DNA of 56,200 nt from an uncultured Parabacteroides sp. (GCF_902493135.1 NZ_CABUOD010000028.1:1-56200), one strand, 5' to 3'. Positions 16,615-24,828 are shown, counted from the stretch's first letter. Numbers and translations: made by a program. Notes: generated by a model not told the origin, from the sequence alone.

Positions 16615-16702
16615 TAAGCGTGGGATCATTGTTCTATTATTGATTGGTGGGCAGTCCAGAGCCTCAAAGCAGTGATAGACGATGGTCCTCACGCTTTTTT
16701 AT
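16615..16702 (+). ncRNA. Long imperfect hairpin with T-run: possible small RNA or leader terminator
   Basis: AAGCGTG (16616-16622) pairs with CACGCTT (16690-16696). The stem continues inward with mismatches through GGATCATTGTTCTAT against ATAGACGATGGTCC, then opens to a GC-containing loop, and the right arm runs into TTTTTT. The structure ends about 45 bp before the lipoprotein start codon. It could be a small RNA with its own terminator, an attenuator in the lipoprotein leader, or simply the terminator of an unseen transcript. I do not recognise a known riboswitch class. Confidence 0.4.
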
Positions 16703-16749
16703 TTAATAATGCCGAACGGAGGGGACAGGGAGGAAAATAATATTTTAGC

Positions 16750-17006
16750 ATGAAAAAACTTATTGGGCTATTTTTATTATTGATTTTTTGTATCGGATGT
16801 GAAAAAGAAGGAGAAGAAGGAGAAGAACCGGATACTCCTATACCAGAACAACCTCACGATTATGCTGAATTTTGGGGATATCATGTAAAAGATACAACCG
16901 GACTTCAAACAGAAACCTTGAAAACCATACATTCCAATGATACAACATGGCTTTTTGCAATGAAAAATAAAAAACCATGGTTTGGTATGTTTAATGAAAA
17001 CACAAA
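16750..17006 (+). pseudogene. 5' fragment of a lipoprotein gene interrupted by the prophage
   Basis: The fragment encodes a lipoprotein signal, LFLLLIFCIGCEKEGEEGEE, with the lipidated Cys at residue 17 followed by an acidic linker and then DYAEFWGYHVKDTTGL and TWLFAMKNKKPWFGMFNENT. The frame runs on into phage DNA to 17109 with a meaningless basic tail. The rest of the gene is at 53998-55092. The C-terminal part contains a segment, SGFKQGKAWLGIYKGNK, that resembles KNKKPWFGMFNENT plus the following EQLDEWLG, so the intact protein had related repeats. Function is unknown; a surface or periplasm-exposed lipoprotein is expected. Confidence 0.8.
17002..17006. repeat. Target-site duplication, left copy (ACAAA)
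   Basis: ACAAA directly before the phage terminus is repeated at 53993-53997 directly after the other terminus. Fusing the flanks at this string restores the lipoprotein frame as ...ENTKEQLDEWLG. A duplication of 5 bp is what Mu transposition makes; a 4-bp CAAA duplication with TAA/TTA termini is equally compatible because the first A is shared. Confidence 0.7.
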
Positions 17007-17017
17007 TAAATCCCGCA

Positions 17018-17075
17018 AAACGAAAAGTGATCATCGCGAAAAACGAAAAGCATCTTTTGCGTCAAAAACGAAAAG
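17018..17075 (+). repeat. Three transposase-binding sites at the phage right end (attR-like)
   Basis: AAACGAAAAG occurs at 17018-17027, 17041-17050 and 17066-17075, in the same orientation with start-to-start spacing of 23 and 25 bp, about two helical turns. The first copy starts 11 bp from the phage terminus. A single AAACGAAATG (reverse strand, 53973-53982) has the same distance to the other terminus. This mirrors Mu, where R1-R2-R3 are contiguous and L1-L2-L3 are spread out. Confidence 0.8.
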
Positions 17076-17124
17076 CGCTTCAAAAATCCCGATTGTCATT
17101 CTTGTTTGAACTATTTGTCCCAAT

Positions 17125-17176
17125 AAAAAAGCGTCATTCAAATGCCTTTTGAAAGCTATTTGAATGACGCTTTTTT
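17125..17176. terminator. Bidirectional terminator at the end of the phage late operon
   Basis: A perfect 19-bp stem: AAAAAAGCGTCATTCAAAT (17125-17143) with its complement at 17158-17176, loop 14 nt, A-run on one side and T-run on the other. It lies 65 bp after the methylase stop and insulates the phage from the interrupted host gene. Confidence 0.93.
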
Positions 17177-17239
17177 CTACTAAAATAACAGCTAAAACCC
17201 ATTGCCAACCCAGCAAAAATCCGTACCTTTACAAGGTAG

Positions 17240-18103
17240 TTAGGATGCCATCTTTATGGATTGGTCGTCTGCTTTCTTGAACAACATGATATCCGTGTAG
17301 GACGAATTGTAGTTCATGTGCGTGTTGAACTCGACCTTTTCACTGCCGGCAAACGGGTTGCCGATGGTGTTGTTCTTGTCCATCCAGGCGCATAGTTCGA
17401 TGATGGACGATTTGTTTGACGTGAAATAGATATAGTTCGTTCCTACGAGTGTCTGCAACACATCTAAGTAATCGGAAAGCCCCCAGTTCATTGTGTAGGT
17501 GCCGACTTCGGTGGATAGATACGGAGGGTCTATCAGGAACACTACATTCGGGACATCTTTATATTTGTCGAACAGTTCCCTGTAATCGCATGAAACGACC
17601 TCCAGATCGTCCAGATAGTCGAGGCATGGGCTGTAATCACATTTGCGCACGGTGTTGTAAAACGTTTCCTTCCGCAGTCCGGACAAATCGGTGACATACT
17701 TCATGGAAAAGAGCAAGGAGGATGAAAGTGTGATATAATCCACATATCCGTATTTCTGTTCCTCTTGTTCGATCAGGTGCAGGATTGCGTCTTTTGTCTC
17801 TTTAGGAAGGGCTTTTTGCCGGGGTGTCGATGCGGCCAGCGGACGGATTTTCGCAAGCAGCGCGTTGGTTTGCGGGATGTTCTCCAGCCTGCGCCGGTAA
17901 TTGTCGTAATCGTTATAAACGACGGTGGCATCCGGCTTGCGGCACTTGGTTATATGTGACAACAGGCCGGAACCACCGAACAAATCAACGAACAGGGTAT
18001 CCTCCGGATAACGCTCCAATACTTTGATAAACTCTTTTGCGAACATTCGCTTTTGCCCCACGAACGGAAGCGGGGCAGATAAATATTGTTTCCTCATTTG
18101 CAT
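17240..18103 (-). CDS. Dam-type DNA adenine methyltransferase (D12 class)
   Basis: About 287 residues. The motifs of D12-class N6-adenine methylases are in order: APLPFVGQKRMFAKEF (AdoMet pocket start, PFxGxK), VDLFGGSGLLSHITK (FxGxG), VVYNDYD, and the catalytic LIDPPYLST (DPPY). It methylates adenine in DNA; the recognition sequence is not deducible. I start at the ATG at 18103 (MQMRKQYLSA) or 18097; an in-frame TTG at 18199 would add 32 unlikely residues. It is the last gene of the phage, the position of mom in Mu, whose product protects phage DNA from restriction. It follows the thymidylate-synthase-like gene by 92 bp, so both probably form a DNA-modification pair. Confidence 0.9.
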   Translation of the reverse strand: MQMRKQYLSAPLPFVGQKRMFAKEFIKVLERYPEDTLFVDLFGGSGLLSHITKCRKPDATVVYNDYDNYRRRLENIPQTNALLAKIRPLAASTPRQKALPKETKDAILHLIEQEEQKYGYVDYITLSSSLLFSMKYVTDLSGLRKETFYNTVRKCDYSPCLDYLDDLEVVSCDYRELFDKYKDVPNVVFLIDPPYLSTEVGTYTMNWGLSDYLDVLQTLVGTNYIYFTSNKSSIIELCAWMDKNNTIGNPFAGSEKVEFNTHMNYNSSYTDIMLFKKADDQSIKMAS

Positions 18104-18195
18104 TTTGTTTAAAAACGGGTTGCAAAAGTCTCGCTTTTCTTTCGGATAGCTATGAAAAAACAATGATCCACACTGCACCAGACTTACAGCGATTC

Positions 18196-18834
18196 TCAAA
18201 CATTGAGTTCAAAACGGATTCCCTCTTTGCCGTCTAACAGGGCGCAGGTGCGTTCCAGGTTGTTCTTGTAGATATGGACGTTGGCCAAATTGAGGGTGAT
18301 GGACTTCAGGGGCAGATTGATTTGCCGGGCCATCAGATACAGGTGGTAGAGGTCGGAAGGCAACCCCAGATTGGCATCGCTGCTGCGCTGGTAGGCCGAC
18401 AGGACCAGTTCCCCGCCGTCTATCTGGAACTGCACGAGGCTCAGGCAGGGGGCTTGGTTGGTCTCCACGTCGGTGGAACCGAGGAATAGGACGTAGTTCT
18501 TACTGCTTCGTTTTTCGCGGTTGATCCGTTCAATAAGGGAGGGCAATTTCTCGAAATAGGTCGGGTAACTGTTTACGAGGGTCTGCCCGCAATAGTCCCA
18601 CCACGTAATGCCCTCCTGCCGATATTTTTCAACATTCCGCTCCCCCTCCATAAAAAGACGAAGCTCCGCACGCAGTTTCTTCCGTGCGATTCCATGTCCT
18701 TCAAAAATATCCAGCAGGTCAGACGGGGTTAGTATGAGGGTTTCGTTCAGCAGATAACGGATGCTTCCTTTCTTGTTCTCTTGCTCTTTTCCGGACACGA
18801 TGATCCGGCTTAATAGTTGATGGTATTTGTTCAT
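18196..18834 (-). CDS. Thymidylate synthase family enzyme, predicted dCMP-specific (hydroxymethylase-like)
   Basis: 212 residues from the ATG at 18834 (MNKYHQLLSRIIVSGK); a longer frame upstream lacks family resemblance. The fold is clear: N-terminal helix YHQLLSRIIVSGK, ELRLFMEGERNV with the catalytic-water Glu at residue 57, GITWWDYC, nucleophile Cys130 in QAPCLSLVQFQI, phosphate Arg150 in AYQRSSDANLG, and sugar-contacting His187 and Tyr189 in NVHIYKNN. The residue matching Asn177 of E. coli ThyA is Asp161 (GLPSDLYHLYL). In this family that change goes with dCMP rather than dUMP, as in T4 dCMP hydroxymethylase. His147 of ThyA is Leu here. I infer a dCMP hydroxymethylase or methylase. It lies next to the Dam-type gene at the mom position. 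Confidence 0.8.
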   Translation of the reverse strand: MNKYHQLLSRIIVSGKEQENKKGSIRYLLNETLILTPSDLLDIFEGHGIARKKLRAELRLFMEGERNVEKYRQEGITWWDYCGQTLVNSYPTYFEKLPSLIERINREKRSSKNYVLFLGSTDVETNQAPCLSLVQFQIDGGELVLSAYQRSSDANLGLPSDLYHLYLMARQINLPLKSITLNLANVHIYKNNLERTCALLDGKEGIRFELNV

Positions 18835-18926
18835 GGTGTCTGTTTTTTGTTCACATAAAAGTAACATGCTACAGAAAACAAATGGGCGGGCTCCTTTTTT
18901 TCTTACTGTAAACATCCTGCATACGT

Positions 18927-19169
18927 TCAACGCTCAAGCGGCTCGCAGCGTTGTGATAGCCGCTTGAGCAAGGTATATACCTTGCGCTCGCTTATCCGGT
19001 ATTTCTCGGCCAGACAGACGACGATGTAGGTCGTTTTGTGTCCTTCTTTCTTCATCCGGGTATATTCTTTATACAGACCCACATAGGATACATCTTCTAT
19101 GTGAATGCCTGAGTTCAACATCCATTCAAAGGGTGTTTGATATAAATTTAAAACATCAAAGACAGTCAT
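18927..19169 (-). CDS. Small helix-turn-helix-like protein, candidate regulator of the modification genes
   Basis: 80 residues from the ATG at 19169 (MTVFDVLNLYQTPF), which follows a GGAA-type ribosome-binding area; a longer frame to 19241 would run into the hairpin at 19199-19293. The C-terminal half, YIVVCLAEKYRISERKVYTL, has the length and pattern of a helix-turn-helix such as those in Mor/C-type activators and small phage regulators. Mu carries the regulator Com directly before mom, and this gene is placed the same way before the modification genes. No zinc-finger cysteines as in Com are present. The role is inferred from position and a weak motif only. Confidence 0.5.
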   Translation of the reverse strand: MTVFDVLNLYQTPFEWMLNSGIHIEDVSYVGLYKEYTRMKKEGHKTTYIVVCLAEKYRISERKVYTLLKRLSQRCEPLER

Positions 19170-19198
19170 AATTTCCAATTTTGAAGTATATTTGTGTT

Positions 19199-19293
19199 GC
19201 CAATCACATAATAAAAAACGAGACATCGCGACTGAAGGCATATTGCCCCCGGTCGTGCGGTGTCTCGCATTTTATTGTTAGTATGTGATTGGC
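19199..19293. other. 95-nt nested hairpin between phage genes
   Basis: GCCAATCACATA (19199-19210) pairs perfectly with TATGTGATTGGC (19282-19293). Inside, CGAGACA (19219-19225) pairs with TGTCTCG (19261-19267), and further in GCGAC faces GTCGT. The two arms between are A-rich and T-rich and can also pair partly. The structure sits upstream of the small HTH-like gene in a 170-bp gap. It could be a terminator for the structural operon, a processing site, or an operator pair for the modification genes. Confidence 0.65.
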
Positions 19294-19342
19294 GTCTTTA
19301 CTAACGAGCCGGGGGCTTTCTTTTCTTCCCCCGATATCATAA

Positions 19343-19708
19343 TTACTGGTTGTTCAGTTTCTCAAAGTCCGGATCGCTGTACGGTGTGTCCAGGATTTTT
19401 GTGTAGGTGGACATGGTAAACTCGGAGAACATACCGTTGCGGTCGATAAATTCGACCCGGCTTTTGAGGTAAGCCAGTTCCTCGTCCGTAAACGAGATTT
19501 CGACCGTGTCGGTTATGGCCGCAGCGTCGGTGAATCCGATGTTGATTTCTTCGCCCCCCAAATACTTTATCACGATTCGTTTCTGGTCTGCTTCCGAAAT
19601 GGAGATTTTGCCGTCAATCGAGATTTTCAGTTCCATGTTTTTACGGGTGTCGAACTTGGGAAGCACCGTGTTCAGGATCAGAACCCTGTCTTTTAATGTC
19701 AGTTTCAT
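19343..19708 (-). CDS. Phage protein of unknown function, 121 aa
   Basis: A soluble acidic protein starting MKLTLKDRVLILNTVLPKFD. The middle is beta-rich (NMELKISIDGKISISEADQ, KRIVIKYLGG, TVEISFTDEELAYLKSRVEF) and the end is acidic and polar. I do not recognise the family. It is encoded 42 bp after the large tail protein and reads in the same direction, at the end of the structural operon, so a small tail, baseplate or fibre-assembly accessory role is possible. Confidence 0.7.
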   Translation of the reverse strand: MKLTLKDRVLILNTVLPKFDTRKNMELKISIDGKISISEADQKRIVIKYLGGEEINIGFTDAAAITDTVEISFTDEELAYLKSRVEFIDRNGMFSEFTMSTYTKILDTPYSDPDFEKLNNQ

Positions 19709-19750
19709 TTTGTTCTATTGTTTAATGGTTGTTTGATTCTTATTATGATG

Positions 19751-22700
19751 TCATTCGTCTGCGTTAGGATCATATTGGCGCATTTTGCGTGCTCCGACAC
19801 ATATCCCTTTGGCAAAGACGAACCACGTGTCGCTGTTGTCAATCCGCACGGCCCCGTCCATACCGATCAGCATCCGGTTCTTGACACTTTTGGCCACATA
19901 TACATTCGCCTGTACGGTTCCGTCTACCTGGATATCGCCTTTTGTAAGCAAAGCGATATTCTTTGAGCCTCCGGACACAGTTATAACAGCACCATATTTT
20001 GTACTGTAAGGTTCTGAATTTGTATTTTCCAGCCTCAAAAGTGCTGCCGTACCTGTACTCGCCGGAAGTGTGTTAAGACCGATACCAGCCCATTTTCCGG
20101 TAGCCGAAAATCCTAAAAAGGCGCTTGCCCCATTGGAATAGAGGAAAAATTTGGAATTGGACAGCCCAGAATATTGGTTGTCGGAAAACAATCCTCCGCT
20201 TTCCATACGGAGTCCTCCGATATAGGCGTTCCCATTCTGGTAGACCTTGAATTTCGCGTTCGCCTTTGATTCCCCTGCCCAAATCCGGACGGAGTCACCA
20301 GAGGTGCCATAACCGGAAAAACCAGCCAGCCTTTCGCCATTGTCATTGGTGATGTAGATTTCCCCTTTGCTGTCGATGCTTCCGTCCTTGTAGACCTTGA
20401 ACGTGGCATTGTCCGCATTGTTCCCGCCGGACCAAATCCGAATATTCCCGTTGCCGACCATACCGGCAGAACCTCCGAATGTGATAAATCCGGCTGCCGA
20501 GACCACTCCCCGGTCGATGGAGACTTTCACATTACCATCCGCGTCTGACAGTTGCCAGTCGGAAGAGACATACCGTCCGCTCTGCCTACCCTGCACGCAA
20601 ACACGCATGGAACTGCCGTCGGAACCATAGGTTATCCACTGGTCGCCGGCATCATAAGGCGGGTAAGGTGTCGAGAGGAACACGCGCCGTTTCCCGTCTG
20701 CCGTGTCTTGTGCCCGGCTTGCCGCTTCAGCGGCATCAATAGCCGCCTGGTCGCGAATGATTGCCCAGGTGTTGGACGATGGTCCCACATAACTTTTCAA
20801 TTCCTTTGTACTTGTGTTATACCACAAGTCCCCGACATGGTCGGGTTCCGTTCCGGACGGCCACGAGTTCCAGGGGTTGGACGACTGGTAGTATGTTTCT
20901 ATCTTGCCATCGATTTGGTTCTGAAGGTCTCCCTTTACGGCGTTGAGCATGGCGATCGTGCCGTATATGGACAAATCCGGTTTGTCCATGATATTCTCAT
21001 AGCCGGTTGAACCCGATGCGAATTTCATTACACCACCAAATTCACCGATACCCAAATTGAAATAGTTTCGGCCGTCGGTCGAAACAATCCTGTCCACCGT
21101 GATCCGGCCCGGCAATACTTCCGTAAAGCCATAAACGGTCACGAACGAACGTACCCCGTCAAACTGGCTACCTAACAAGCCGACCAGGAAGTAATAGAAA
21201 CTTCCTTCTTCCAACTTGTGCGCCGTTTCGGACAGGAGGAAGTTCCCGCTCTGGTCGCTTTTGCTGCATTTGGCATAGAGATACATTTTCCCGAAGTCAC
21301 CCAGCGGTGGGCTGGTGTAGGCCGGAAGGTCCCAGTATTTGTACTCGCTTGCCTTGTGTTCGCCTTTGATCTCGGAGATACCCAGCGTCATGTGTTGCAG
21401 GATAGCCTTTGGAGCGGTGAACACTTCCGTATTGTCGTTATAAACGAAGTCGAGTTCCACCGTCTGCGGGTTCGTCTTGCTATTGACGAAACGGAATTGC
21501 AGGCTTTCATCGCCGACCAGTAGCGACATGGTACGTACCCAAATCGGGTCGATTCCCTTCGAGTAGTTGTCAAAAGCCTTCTCCAGCATTTCCTGGGCTT
21601 CGATGGCATCCCGCCAGCGGCGTTTCGTATAATGTAAGGCATCCCGGTAACGTTCATCCTCTTTTACCTCGTTGCTGTCGATCTTCCCCAGTTCGGAAGA
21701 GACGAAGCCGGCCACGGGGGTATTCGACAGTTCGATTTCCGGGCTGTGCGGGCGGTTGATGTAGTCCTTGATGCCGGTGATCCGGATCAGGACGCTTTCC
21801 GGCTGGAACTGGTCGTCGCTGAAATAGATGTAACTGCCCGGTTGCAGTTTTCCGCCGATTTCCGTCCAACGCTTCTTCGCCCAGATGCCGTCCAGTTCGC
21901 CCGTGAAGGTGAATGCTTCCTCTTCATGCTCGCGCAGATAGCGGGCAGCTTCGCGGAACATCTCCCATGAGGCACCGGACTTGCCGGCATTGTCGCATAC
22001 GTAGGCTTCCGGTAGCGAGATGTTGAAGACGGCATATTTGTCGCCAACGGACGGATGGCGGTTCTCGTTGGGGATCGTCCCCCCGTTCTTTTCTACCGGA
22101 ACAAGTTTGAAACGGCGTTCGGCATGGATGTAGCCGGTCAGGGCGTCGTCCGTCTGCTCGATGTCGAACTCCTCGCCGGTCAGTACACCTGACTGGAAGA
22201 TAACGGTCGCCTTTTCCCCAACGATCCGGCAATCGGAATAATTTAGGTTGTCGGGGATTGAATTGTCTTTGAAGTCGTACAGGTTGTTTCCGGCATCCAC
22301 CGCAATGACCTCCGAGACTGTCCCGACACGCGACGGGTAGATATGGCTTGCGTCGTAGCTGTCCTCATTTTTGTTCGGCAGCTCGCGGTCGGCACGGGTG
22401 ACAAACATCCCGTCCGCGTCCGTCTTGTAACGGCGTCCGTCATATTCCAATTCCTGCGCTTTGGGAAGCAGAAGCGTTTCGCTGTGGTAGGTGGCGGGAT
22501 CGATGTTCCGCTCGCCACCTTGCACGTATAGGATGGAGACGGGCGATTTGTCCCCTTGCACCTTCCTGCCGATACCGGTTTTGAAACCGTTACCGCGTCC
22601 GTATGAGAGGGAAAGCGGGTCGTCCTTGAAGCGTTCCACCTTGCCGAAGTTGATGACCTTTCCGACAAATTCAAACTCGGTGTCCCACTCATCCGCCATG

Positions 22701-23161
22701 CGGTTCAATACCTCCAGACAAAACTCGTGGCTGAAGGCGAACGTTTTTTCCGGCGCGTCGATACAGGTGCCAATGGTCCATCCGCCACCCTGCTGGCGAT
22801 TCAGGTTGTCGACCATGAGCTGGAGGAAAAACCGTGGTTTGCCGGTCAACTGGAATTTCAACTTTACCGGGATGGCCGAGAGGTGCTTGTACTTCGTCCG
22901 GTTCAGCAGTTCCCAGTCACCGCCCAGCGTCAGCGCGTATTCCAGGTTGCGCGTCCCGTGCTTGGTGAGGTCCTGCGGCCGCCAAAGGGTGTAGCGCAAC
23001 CCTTGGAAACGGATGTGGCTGCCGACGGGTATCTCTACGTGCTCCGTAAGGGAGAAATAGAGGAAGACCCGGTCGCCCTGCCGGATGGCACGGTAACGGT
23101 AGCTGGTGTCGTTCACCGGAATGTCAAGCAATGTTTCGCCTTTTGGGTTGTATATGATCAT
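19751..23161 (-). CDS. Large tail tip / host-recognition protein, 1136 aa
   Basis: The N-terminal 550 residues resemble the tail-hub (Tal/gp44-like) proteins of siphophages: MIIYNPKGETLLDIPVNDTS, TLWRPQDLTKHGTRNLEYAL, and CLEVLNRMADEWDTEFEFVG with GKVINFGKV. The middle (about 780-860) carries the NPWNSWPSGTEPDHVGDLWY module, and the C-terminus (about 900-1100) has three short repeats of the type NADNATFKVYKDGSID / KANAKFKVYQNGNAYIGG that form beta-helical fibre shafts. It should cap the tail tube and contribute to adsorption. It ends the tail operon. A 22-bp tandem repeat lies just before its start. The family assignment is by motif style rather than by a named homologue. Confidence 0.75.
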   Translation of the reverse strand: MIIYNPKGETLLDIPVNDTSYRYRAIRQGDRVFLYFSLTEHVEIPVGSHIRFQGLRYTLWRPQDLTKHGTRNLEYALTLGGDWELLNRTKYKHLSAIPVKLKFQLTGKPRFFLQLMVDNLNRQQGGGWTIGTCIDAPEKTFAFSHEFCLEVLNRMADEWDTEFEFVGKVINFGKVERFKDDPLSLSYGRGNGFKTGIGRKVQGDKSPVSILYVQGGERNIDPATYHSETLLLPKAQELEYDGRRYKTDADGMFVTRADRELPNKNEDSYDASHIYPSRVGTVSEVIAVDAGNNLYDFKDNSIPDNLNYSDCRIVGEKATVIFQSGVLTGEEFDIEQTDDALTGYIHAERRFKLVPVEKNGGTIPNENRHPSVGDKYAVFNISLPEAYVCDNAGKSGASWEMFREAARYLREHEEEAFTFTGELDGIWAKKRWTEIGGKLQPGSYIYFSDDQFQPESVLIRITGIKDYINRPHSPEIELSNTPVAGFVSSELGKIDSNEVKEDERYRDALHYTKRRWRDAIEAQEMLEKAFDNYSKGIDPIWVRTMSLLVGDESLQFRFVNSKTNPQTVELDFVYNDNTEVFTAPKAILQHMTLGISEIKGEHKASEYKYWDLPAYTSPPLGDFGKMYLYAKCSKSDQSGNFLLSETAHKLEEGSFYYFLVGLLGSQFDGVRSFVTVYGFTEVLPGRITVDRIVSTDGRNYFNLGIGEFGGVMKFASGSTGYENIMDKPDLSIYGTIAMLNAVKGDLQNQIDGKIETYYQSSNPWNSWPSGTEPDHVGDLWYNTSTKELKSYVGPSSNTWAIIRDQAAIDAAEAASRAQDTADGKRRVFLSTPYPPYDAGDQWITYGSDGSSMRVCVQGRQSGRYVSSDWQLSDADGNVKVSIDRGVVSAAGFITFGGSAGMVGNGNIRIWSGGNNADNATFKVYKDGSIDSKGEIYITNDNGERLAGFSGYGTSGDSVRIWAGESKANAKFKVYQNGNAYIGGLRMESGGLFSDNQYSGLSNSKFFLYSNGASAFLGFSATGKWAGIGLNTLPASTGTAALLRLENTNSEPYSTKYGAVITVSGGSKNIALLTKGDIQVDGTVQANVYVAKSVKNRMLIGMDGAVRIDNSDTWFVFAKGICVGARKMRQYDPNADE

Positions 23162-23182
23162 TGTTCGAATGGTGTTAAAAAA

Positions 23183-23266
23183 GGATGTATGCTTTTTTGA
23201 AAAAGGGTGTATGCTTTTTTGAAAAAGGGTGCATGCTTTTCGGGAAAAGGGTGCACCCTTTTGGGA
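23183..23266 (-). repeat. Four tandem 22-bp repeats before the tail tip gene
   Basis: Units begin at 23183, 23205, 23227 and 23249 with the heads GGATGTATGC, GGGTGTATGC, GGGTGCATGC and GGGTGCACCC, each followed by a T-rich and A-rich half. The last unit includes the perfect 18-bp palindrome AAAAGGGTGCACCCTTTT (23245-23262), which on the minus strand follows the stop of the 23274 gene and can terminate or attenuate transcription before the tail tip gene. Confidence 0.85.
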
Positions 23267-23273
23267 ATACCTA

Positions 23274-24788
23274 TTATTCGATCACATAACTGTATCTTAC
23301 ACGTAATGTGTCGTTATGCCCCTTTTCCACCGTCTCTTCAAGGTTGGTCCCTGAAAAGGTCCGTGTAAACATCGCATAGCGCATATCCGCATTGTTTATA
23401 CGCATCTGGCGAAATTCATTCGAATCCACGAATATATACGCCTGGTTTGTCCGGTTGTTGATGTGACGGAACTTATCCAGCACTTTTCCCGATGTTTCAT
23501 CGAGTATGACGCCTTCCACAAAATCCTGTGAATAATAATTCGTTTCGGCTCCGGAAACCGGATTGAGCACTTTCATGAAAGGCAGGTAATATTTACCCTC
23601 CCTGTAGGCTCCAATCTGAGGGTACGATGCCCCAGAGAACGGATAACACATGACCTTGTAAGGGATTTCCGCAATGATTTCATTGGAAATGGTTTCCGGG
23701 GTGGCTCCGGTTGGATCAACCTTGATACGTAAACGATGGATCGCATACCGGGCATTAACCGTATTCGGGAATCTGATACCGGCAGCCATAATGATGTCCA
23801 GGATGCTGTCCGATCCGAGCTCATCGGTAAGGTCAGGTCTCGGAACCAAGACAGGAGGCCACCTGTCCGTTGCGGTAATCGTGATGGGATCGACTACCGT
23901 TTCACCATCTTCACCCAATGTTTGGATCAAAGACATCTCCAGGTTTGTTGTCTTTTTATTTGCATTCGCCGTCGCAGCTGTCGCATAGTCAACCGTTCTC
24001 CAATTCGGGTATGCGACAAGCTGCAATATATGCCCGGTATTTCCGCTCATATATGAACCGGGAGAGGAAACTTGGTAAACATTATCCCCGATCACAATCC
24101 CGTGAAGAATCGCATTCATGGATGTCATCGGTGTCGTGGTGTCCGTATATGTCTCGATTTCCTTGGTTTTGAGATTCATCCGGTAAAGTTCTGTATTGTC
24201 GGATTTTTTCTTGTACACGACAGTCCCGTTCGTCGTGGCTTCGTACAGGAATTTTTCATCCATTGTCCTGTCTGGAAATTCAGGGTCCTTGGAACCGCAG
24301 TACCAAACGACGTTGGTTTGTCCTCCCATCGGTGCGACAAGGATAGATTTGAACGAACCCTTGAAAGTGTTTTTTACATACTCCATCGTGTAACGCATCT
24401 CATTGCCGATATTGTAGCTGACCTTTTGCGGGATGAGCGTCATCACCTTTTCGCTTTCGACGGTTTCCCCGTTTTCATTTTTGAATGCCACCCGCCCGTT
24501 TAACGCACCGAGAATATTCAAATGGGGAGGTTCATAGGTCTCTTTCTTGATGTCGATGTCCCCGTCCAGCAGATAAATGCCACAATTGGTTGCTGCGCTG
24601 TAGTCGCTTCTCGTGTTGAATTTTGTCACCGCCTGCGGGCCGCCGGTGTTAAGCACATAGCCCAGCATTTGCCACAAGATCGGCCTTGTGATCGTGTTCT
24701 TGTGTAATTCGCGGTGTTTCACTTTACCGTTTTCGTCTTCAAGGATGATCTCCACTTCGCCCCTGACTTTTACTTCTTTCTCTTTCAT
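23274..24788 (-). CDS. Phage tail-associated protein, 504 aa (fibre or adsorption protein candidate)
   Basis: The ATG at 24788 (MKEKEVKVRGEVEIILEDEN) is preferred over a TTG six bases upstream. The N-terminal 100 residues look like a virion-attachment domain (HRELHKNTITRPILWQMLGY), and the rest is beta-rich with repeated short strands (GIVIGDNVYQVSSPGSYMSG, YAIHRLRIKVDPTGATPE, IGAYREGKYYLPFMKVLN). The C-terminus LRVRYSYVIE recurs in tail proteins of Bacteroidales phages. No enzymatic motif is seen. Its place between the tail tip gene and a small virion protein gene argues for a tail-tip or receptor-binding role. Confidence 0.6.
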   Translation of the reverse strand: MKEKEVKVRGEVEIILEDENGKVKHRELHKNTITRPILWQMLGYVLNTGGPQAVTKFNTRSDYSAATNCGIYLLDGDIDIKKETYEPPHLNILGALNGRVAFKNENGETVESEKVMTLIPQKVSYNIGNEMRYTMEYVKNTFKGSFKSILVAPMGGQTNVVWYCGSKDPEFPDRTMDEKFLYEATTNGTVVYKKKSDNTELYRMNLKTKEIETYTDTTTPMTSMNAILHGIVIGDNVYQVSSPGSYMSGNTGHILQLVAYPNWRTVDYATAATANANKKTTNLEMSLIQTLGEDGETVVDPITITATDRWPPVLVPRPDLTDELGSDSILDIIMAAGIRFPNTVNARYAIHRLRIKVDPTGATPETISNEIIAEIPYKVMCYPFSGASYPQIGAYREGKYYLPFMKVLNPVSGAETNYYSQDFVEGVILDETSGKVLDKFRHINNRTNQAYIFVDSNEFRQMRINNADMRYAMFTRTFSGTNLEETVEKGHNDTLRVRYSYVIE

Positions 24789-24828
24789 AAACAAAAAAAT
24801 TAATGGTTCGTATTATGTTTCATTTCTT

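Noticed and set aside
16750..17109. Intact 119-residue lipoprotein
   Set aside because: The last 34 codons (after 17006) are phage-end DNA with repeated AAACGAAAAG sites; the natural continuation is at 53998.
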